DNA of 64,000 bases from Pseudomonas borbori (GTDB taxonomy: Bacteria; Pseudomonadota; Gammaproteobacteria; Pseudomonadales; Pseudomonadaceae), in NCBI RefSeq assembly GCF_900115555.1, contig NZ_FOWX01000003.1, forward strand, positions 124,001-188,000, given 5' to 3'. Each line of letters opens with the position of its first letter. Positions within the stretch are counted from its first letter, which is position 1. The notes beneath the pieces are model-generated. The model was not told where the DNA came from. It ran no database searches and saw only the letters and a program-made list of their open reading frames with translations. Positions 62,183 through 64,000 of this stretch are shown in pieces. Made by a program: the position numbers and the translations under genes.

Positions 62183-62183
<1 letters not shown>
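61572..62183 (-). CDS. ECF RNA polymerase sigma factor
   Basis: A 203-residue group IV sigma factor. Region 2 spans about 20-85 (AFAIVGSRHADEVVQDAWLA, then FQGRSSLKTWLLTITANTAK); region 4 spans about 140-190 (LQLREREGLEMDEICNLLQV, then SLSNVRVLLHRAR). The ATG at 62183 shares a base with the stop of the ketosynthase gene (TGATG). This gene order matches the PA3286-PA3285 region of P. aeruginosa as I recall it. Confidence 0.92.
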
Positions 62184-63304
<1,121 letters not shown>

Positions 63305-63813
63305 GGTCAATCCTCTCGTTCTCTCGCCGCGCGGGGGCGGCCAATTATCCAGGCAACCGCAGGCGGGCGGCCATCGGCATGCAATCTGGGAGCCGGCGGA
63401 GGGGCTAGCACAGCCCGTTCCAGGCCGCAGAGTGTGCCACAGCCAAAGCAGTTTCGTCCGCACCTCAAACAAGCGCTTGACTGGCGGTCGGTCGGCGCCT
63501 GACGAAATAATCCTCGCCAATCGAGGCAATCCAGCAACACCCGCGGGTTACCGCCAGCCCGCCTGTCGAAGCATAGGGCCTGGAGCGGCCCGCGCGGGCT
63601 TTTACCCTTTCGAGGGCGCCGGCTCGTAGGGTGTGTGCGGGGTCGCCTAGGCCGCGCGCACCAGGCACCCGCGGGCCAGTGGTGCGCACGGCGCACCCTA
63701 CACGGGTCAACCTGCCGAATGCGCTCAAGAAACAGAGCGTTCTTCTGGAACACCCGGCCGCGCGGGCTTGGCTTGCTCGGATGGCGAAAAATCGAAGGCC
63801 GGCGCCAGGCAGG
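63305..63813. other. Intergenic region with a REP-like palindrome
   Basis: About 500 bp without a gene. Bases 63626-63701 are flanked by GTAGGGTG and CGCACCCTAC in inverted orientation, with further inverted GCGCAC motifs between; related to 10198-10260. The rest should hold the promoter of the ketosynthase operon. Confidence 0.5.
63626..63701. repeat. REP-like inverted repeat
   Basis: GTAGGGTGTGTGCGG at 63626 faces GGTGCGCACGGCGCACCCTAC ending at 63701. It lies near the 3' end of the lipocalin-like gene. Confidence 0.65.
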
Positions 63814-64000
63814 TCAGTAGCCGGTCATTTCCAGATAGCCAAGCCCCTGGTGGCTCCCGCGAAAACGGATGGGACCCTCCCAATACGGGAAGCGGGTCGG
63901 CATCCAGGCCTGTTCCTGCAGCGCTTCGACGGTCAGCTCGAGCTGCTTGGAGGGAATGCTCAGTGCCCAGCGGGTGGGCAGTTTGCGACCGGCCACCCGG
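63814..64000 (-). CDS. Partial lipocalin-like (AttH/CrtC-type) protein, C-terminal end
   Basis: The frame enters from the right edge and ends at 63814. The last about 60 residues include RWALSIPSKQLELTVEALQ and FPYWEGPIRFRG, then GLGYLEMTGY. That ending is characteristic of the AttH/carotenoid 1,2-hydratase-like lipocalin family, often encoded with LolCDE-like ABC permeases. The start lies outside the window. Confidence 0.75.
   Translation of the reverse strand, partial: RVAGRKLPTRWALSIPSKQLELTVEALQEQAWMPTRFPYWEGPIRFRGSHQGLGYLEMTGY

Overview
The window reads as chromosomal DNA of a Pseudomonas-type gammaproteobacterium. It is GC-rich, and it carries tatABC, rimO, initiator tRNA genes, an OprD-family porin, an OprP/OprO-like porin, a REP-associated tyrosine transposase with flanking REP hairpins, and the ketosynthase III / ECF sigma / zinc anti-sigma trio known in pseudomonads. 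Species cannot be fixed from sequence reading alone.

Positions 1 to about 23,250 form a dense accessory catabolic island, almost all on the minus strand. It holds, from left to right: a 2-hydroxyacid dehydrogenase and an IlvD/Edd-type sugar-acid dehydratase; a type II haloacid-dehalogenase-like protein; an aldehyde dehydrogenase; an Lrp/AsnC regulator; a coupled HAD / small-molecule kinase / class III PLP enzyme operon (the PLP enzyme has the phospholyase-subfamily lysine motif); an HcnABC-like three-subunit FAD/[2Fe-2S] dehydrogenase with a cupin protein; a threonine-dehydratase-like / ornithine-cyclodeaminase-like pair behind a DadA-like FAD oxidoreductase; a single-cysteine Asp/Glu-racemase-like protein with OtnC and OtnK; and a second DadA-like oxidoreductase. 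The plus-strand OprD porin and a tandem GNAT follow. Several operons share duplicated upstream non-coding modules (three pairs plus a looser family), which suggests a common local regulon, perhaps under the Lrp-type protein. Gene relics (a ferredoxin-subunit stub and a DadA fragment) point to assembly by duplication and decay. My inference is catabolism of hydroxylated amino acids or amino-acid-derived sugar acids; the substrate is not readable from sequence. No inner-membrane transporter is present in the island.

From 26.5 to 30 kb lie tatABC, a scar with broken genes (a frameshifted secreted protein, an MFS exporter fragment, a P4-type integrase fragment), a zinc-ribbon membrane protein and two identical tRNA-fMet genes with matching promoters and terminators. 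From 30 to 38.2 kb are cytochrome b561, rimO, a DCC-family protein, an unusual fusion of a degenerate metallophosphoesterase with a GT4 glycosyltransferase, and a denitrification operon of nirK (with C-terminal cytochrome c), nirV and a SCO-type copper chaperone behind an FNR/ANR-type box.

From 38.4 to 64 kb is ordinary core-like content: lipoproteins, GNATs, a diguanylate cyclase, exported MsrB and MsrA, tRNA-Thr(CGU), a CvfB-like RNA-binding protein, a SutA-like small protein, a PQQ-type sugar dehydrogenase, a solute-binding protein, an MDR enoyl reductase-like protein, a DEAD-box helicase, a CigR-like protein, a ChrR-type double cupin with RarD, azoR, a LysR regulator, an alpha/beta hydrolase with a cyclophilin, an ABC exporter, a RAYT, a DUF482 protein, an OprP-like porin, the anti-sigma/ECF/KASIII operon, and the 3' end of a lipocalin-like (AttH/CrtC) gene at the right edge.
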